Assembly (NCBI GenBank): GCA_964611755.1
Contig: CAZTBB010000072.1
Coordinates: 1-8,073 of the forward strand
Direction of reading: 5' to 3'
DNA from: CAZTBB01 sp964611755
GTDB taxonomy: Bacteria; Pseudomonadota; Alphaproteobacteria; Micavibrionales; Micavibrionaceae
DNA: 8,073 nucleotides
Shown: one piece after another, positions 5,999 through 8,073 of the stretch
Layout of the letters: each line of letters begins with the position of its first letter
Numbering within the stretch: position 1 is the first letter of the stretch
The notes under the pieces: model-generated
Told to the model about the DNA's origin: nothing
What the model saw: the letters and a program-made list of their open reading frames with translations, nothing else
The model's database searches: none
Program-made: the position numbers and the translations under genes

Positions 5999-8073
5999 AT
6001 GCAATCTAGCGCTGCCCAAAAACCTGATCAGGACCATGATCCGGCCGAGACCTATCTCGCCGCCGGCCACACGCCCATGATGGCACAATATCTCACGCTC
6101 AAGGATCAATATCCGGGTATTTTATTATTTTACCGCATGGGGGATTTCTATGAGCTGTTTTATGAGGATGCCACTATTGCGGCACGTGTTCTGGATATCA
6201 CCCTCACAAAGCGCGGCAAATCGAACGGCGATGATATCCCGATGTGCGGTGTACCGTTTCATTCCTACGAGCCATATCTGGCCAAGCTGATCCGCGCGGG
6301 GCACAAAGTCGCGATTTGTGAGCAAACCGAAACGCCCGATGAAGCCAAAGCGCGCACCAAAGCCGAGGGTAAGCCAGCCTCCAAGGCGCTTGTCCGCCGC
6401 GATGTTGTGCGTGTTGTCACGCAAGGCACACTAACCGAAGATCATCTTCTGGAGGCACGCCAGAATAATTACCTTGCCTGCCTCAGCGATGTAGGCGGTG
6501 ATGCGGCACTGGCGTGGCTGGAACTATCGACAGGTGAGTTCTGCGTAAAACCCCTTAACACCGAGCAAATGCGCAGCGCAATCGAGCAAATTGACGCAGG
6601 CGAAGTTCTCATGAGTGATGCATTATGGGATACACTTGGCGAGAGATTAGAAGACATTGCCACCAAAATAACCCGCCAGCCCAAAACATTATTTGATAGT
6701 GATAATGCGCGCAAGCGCTTGGAAGGCGTCTTTTCCGTCGGGACACTCGATGCGTTTGGAGGCTTTAGCCGCGCGGAGATATCGGCTTGTGGCGCTTTGC
6801 TGGATTATGTCGATCGTACACAAAAAGGCCAGATTCCGCATATCGCCCATCCGCGCCGTATCTCCCAAGGCGGCGTGGTCGAGATTGATGCGGCCACGCG
6901 CCGTTCACTCGAGATAACCCGCACCATGGCGGGGGAACGCAAAGGCAGTTTACTGGACTGTATTGATTACACACTTACGCCTGCAGGTGCCCGCCTATTG
7001 CAAAATGCCCTTTCTGCGCCGCTCATGGATTTAGAAGCCATTCAAACCCGCTTGGACCGCGTCGAGACTCTGCGCGGCCAAGATACTTTGCGCGAAACAC
7101 TGCGTGATACGTTAAAATCGATCCCGGATCTGGAACGGGCACTAGCGCGCCTGTCAGCCGGCAGAGGCGGCCCACGCGATTTGGATATGATCCGAAGCGC
7201 TCTCAAATCCTCAGAAATGCTCCGCTCCCTTTTGCAACGCGATGAGCATACAGCCAAAATCATGGAAGACCTCATTCAGGATATGAGCTTCTCTCCTGCC
7301 CTGCAAAAATGCCTCGATACGTTAATAGAGGCAATTATCGAAGAACCGGGCGCGCTTGTGCGCGATGGTGGTTATATTGCGCCGGGCTATGATGCCGCGC
7401 TGGATCGCTTTAAATCCTTGCGGGATGAAAGCCGTAAACTAATTGCCGGTCTACAGGCCAAATACCAAAAAGATACCGGCATTGATAAACTCAAAATCAG
7501 CTTTAACAACGTGCTGGGCTATTTCATCGAAGTCAGCGCCAAGCATGGCGATACAATGATGGCGCTCAAGGATGATGACGCCAGCCCCTATATCCATCGC
7601 CAAACCATGGCCAACGCCGTGCGCTTCACAACACCTGAACTGGCCGAGCTGGAGCGTGATTTATCCTCGGCCGCCGAAAAGGCTCTGGCCATTGAAATCG
7701 AGGTCTTTGACAAGCTCGTTGACCATGTCAGCGATAATGCCGAGGAGATTGGCCGCATTGCCCGCGCTATCGCCGCCATTGATGTGGCCGCCGGAACGGC
7801 ACAGCTTGCGCTTGAAAAAGATTATTGTCGCCCTGTACTCGATCACTCGAAAGCCTTTATCTTGAAAAATGCCCGCCATCCGGTAGTTGAACGTGCCCTG
7901 GAAAAAGATAGTGAAGCCTTCGTGCCCAATGATTGTGATCTTGGCCCAGCCCAAAAGCTCTGGCTTTTGACCGGCCCGAACATGGCCGGTAAATCAACCT
8001 TCCTGCGTCAAAATGCGTTGATTGCCATCATGGCGCAAAGCGGTCTTTATGTTCCGGCTGAAAATGCTCATAT
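5999..8073 (+). CDS. mutS: DNA mismatch repair ATPase MutS, N-terminal 691 residues (3' end beyond window)
   Basis: Recognises base mismatches and small loops in DNA and, on ATP binding, recruits MutL to start repair. The frame is open from the ATG at 5999 to the window edge. Domain I shows MMAQYLTLKDQYP (27-39) and the mismatch-reading GDFYELF at 48-54, in which Phe50 and Glu52 match E. coli Phe36 and Glu38. The connector and lever regions follow, with ATRRSLEITRTMAGERKGSLL in the core and TPAGARLL after it. The clamp region has NNVLGYFIEV and YIHRQTMANAVRFTTPEL. The ATPase domain begins with ARHPVVE and the Walker A loop GPNMAGKST at 659-667. Walker B, the remaining ATPase motifs and the C-terminal dimer helices are outside; the family runs to about 850-900 residues. 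The N-terminus is 14 residues longer than in E. coli. No ribosome site precedes the start. Confidence 0.97.
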   Translation, partial: MQSSAAQKPDQDHDPAETYLAAGHTPMMAQYLTLKDQYPGILLFYRMGDFYELFYEDATIAARVLDITLTKRGKSNGDDIPMCGVPFHSYEPYLAKLIRAGHKVAICEQTETPDEAKARTKAEGKPASKALVRRDVVRVVTQGTLTEDHLLEARQNNYLACLSDVGGDAALAWLELSTGEFCVKPLNTEQMRSAIEQIDAGEVLMSDALWDTLGERLEDIATKITRQPKTLFDSDNARKRLEGVFSVGTLDAFGGFSRAEISACGALLDYVDRTQKGQIPHIAHPRRISQGGVVEIDAATRRSLEITRTMAGERKGSLLDCIDYTLTPAGARLLQNALSAPLMDLEAIQTRLDRVETLRGQDTLRETLRDTLKSIPDLERALARLSAGRGGPRDLDMIRSALKSSEMLRSLLQRDEHTAKIMEDLIQDMSFSPALQKCLDTLIEAIIEEPGALVRDGGYIAPGYDAALDRFKSLRDESRKLIAGLQAKYQKDTGIDKLKISFNNVLGYFIEVSAKHGDTMMALKDDDASPYIHRQTMANAVRFTTPELAELERDLSSAAEKALAIEIEVFDKLVDHVSDNAEEIGRIARAIAAIDVAAGTAQLALEKDYCRPVLDHSKAFILKNARHPVVERALEKDSEAFVPNDCDLGPAQKLWLLTGPNMAGKSTFLRQNALIAIMAQSGLYVPAENAH

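Overview
The window is a compact, largely housekeeping stretch of a bacterial chromosome, most likely from an alphaproteobacterium. That placement is an inference. It rests on the gene content (ubiE, coaBC, dut, mutS, and murJ followed by trpS), on an MviN/MurJ and UbiE of proteobacterial type, and on my recollection that ubiE-ubiB-coaBC-dut and mutS-glnD-murJ-trpS are common alphaproteobacterial neighbourhoods. No species can be named from the sequence alone.

Layout: the left quarter is a leftward pair, murJ (423-1961) then the 5' part of trpS (1-392, cut by the window edge). A 111-bp divergent spacer separates them from a rightward series: ubiE (2073-2846), an unrecognised membrane-anchored acidic Met/Ala/Ser-rich protein (3002-3622), an intrinsic terminator (3648-3679), coaBC (3694-4950), dut (4910-5401, overlapping coaBC), an unrecognised 154-aa protein (5449-5913), and mutS (from 5999, cut at the right edge inside its ATPase domain). 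No gene-free stretch exceeds 300 bases; the longest is the AT-rich 155 bp at 2847-3001, which holds a promoter and ribosome binding site for the gene after it. I see no tRNA, rRNA, CRISPR array, insertion sequence or phage gene.

How the genes fit together: murJ flips lipid II for cell-wall synthesis and trpS charges tRNA-Trp. ubiE methylates the quinone ring, coaBC makes 4'-phosphopantetheine for coenzyme A, dut keeps uracil out of DNA and mutS repairs mismatches. dut and mutS are both genome-integrity genes, with the small unknown gene between them.

The most interesting parts are: (i) the unknown 206-aa protein, which has its own TTGACA promoter, the only textbook Shine-Dalgarno in the window and its own terminator, and sits where ubiB is usually found; (ii) a run of nine T exactly at the CoaC/CoaB domain boundary of coaBC, where losing or gaining one base produces an immediate stop and a free-standing CoaC domain; (iii) promoter-like hexamers placed so close to the starts of the 154-aa gene and mutS that both messages could be leaderless.
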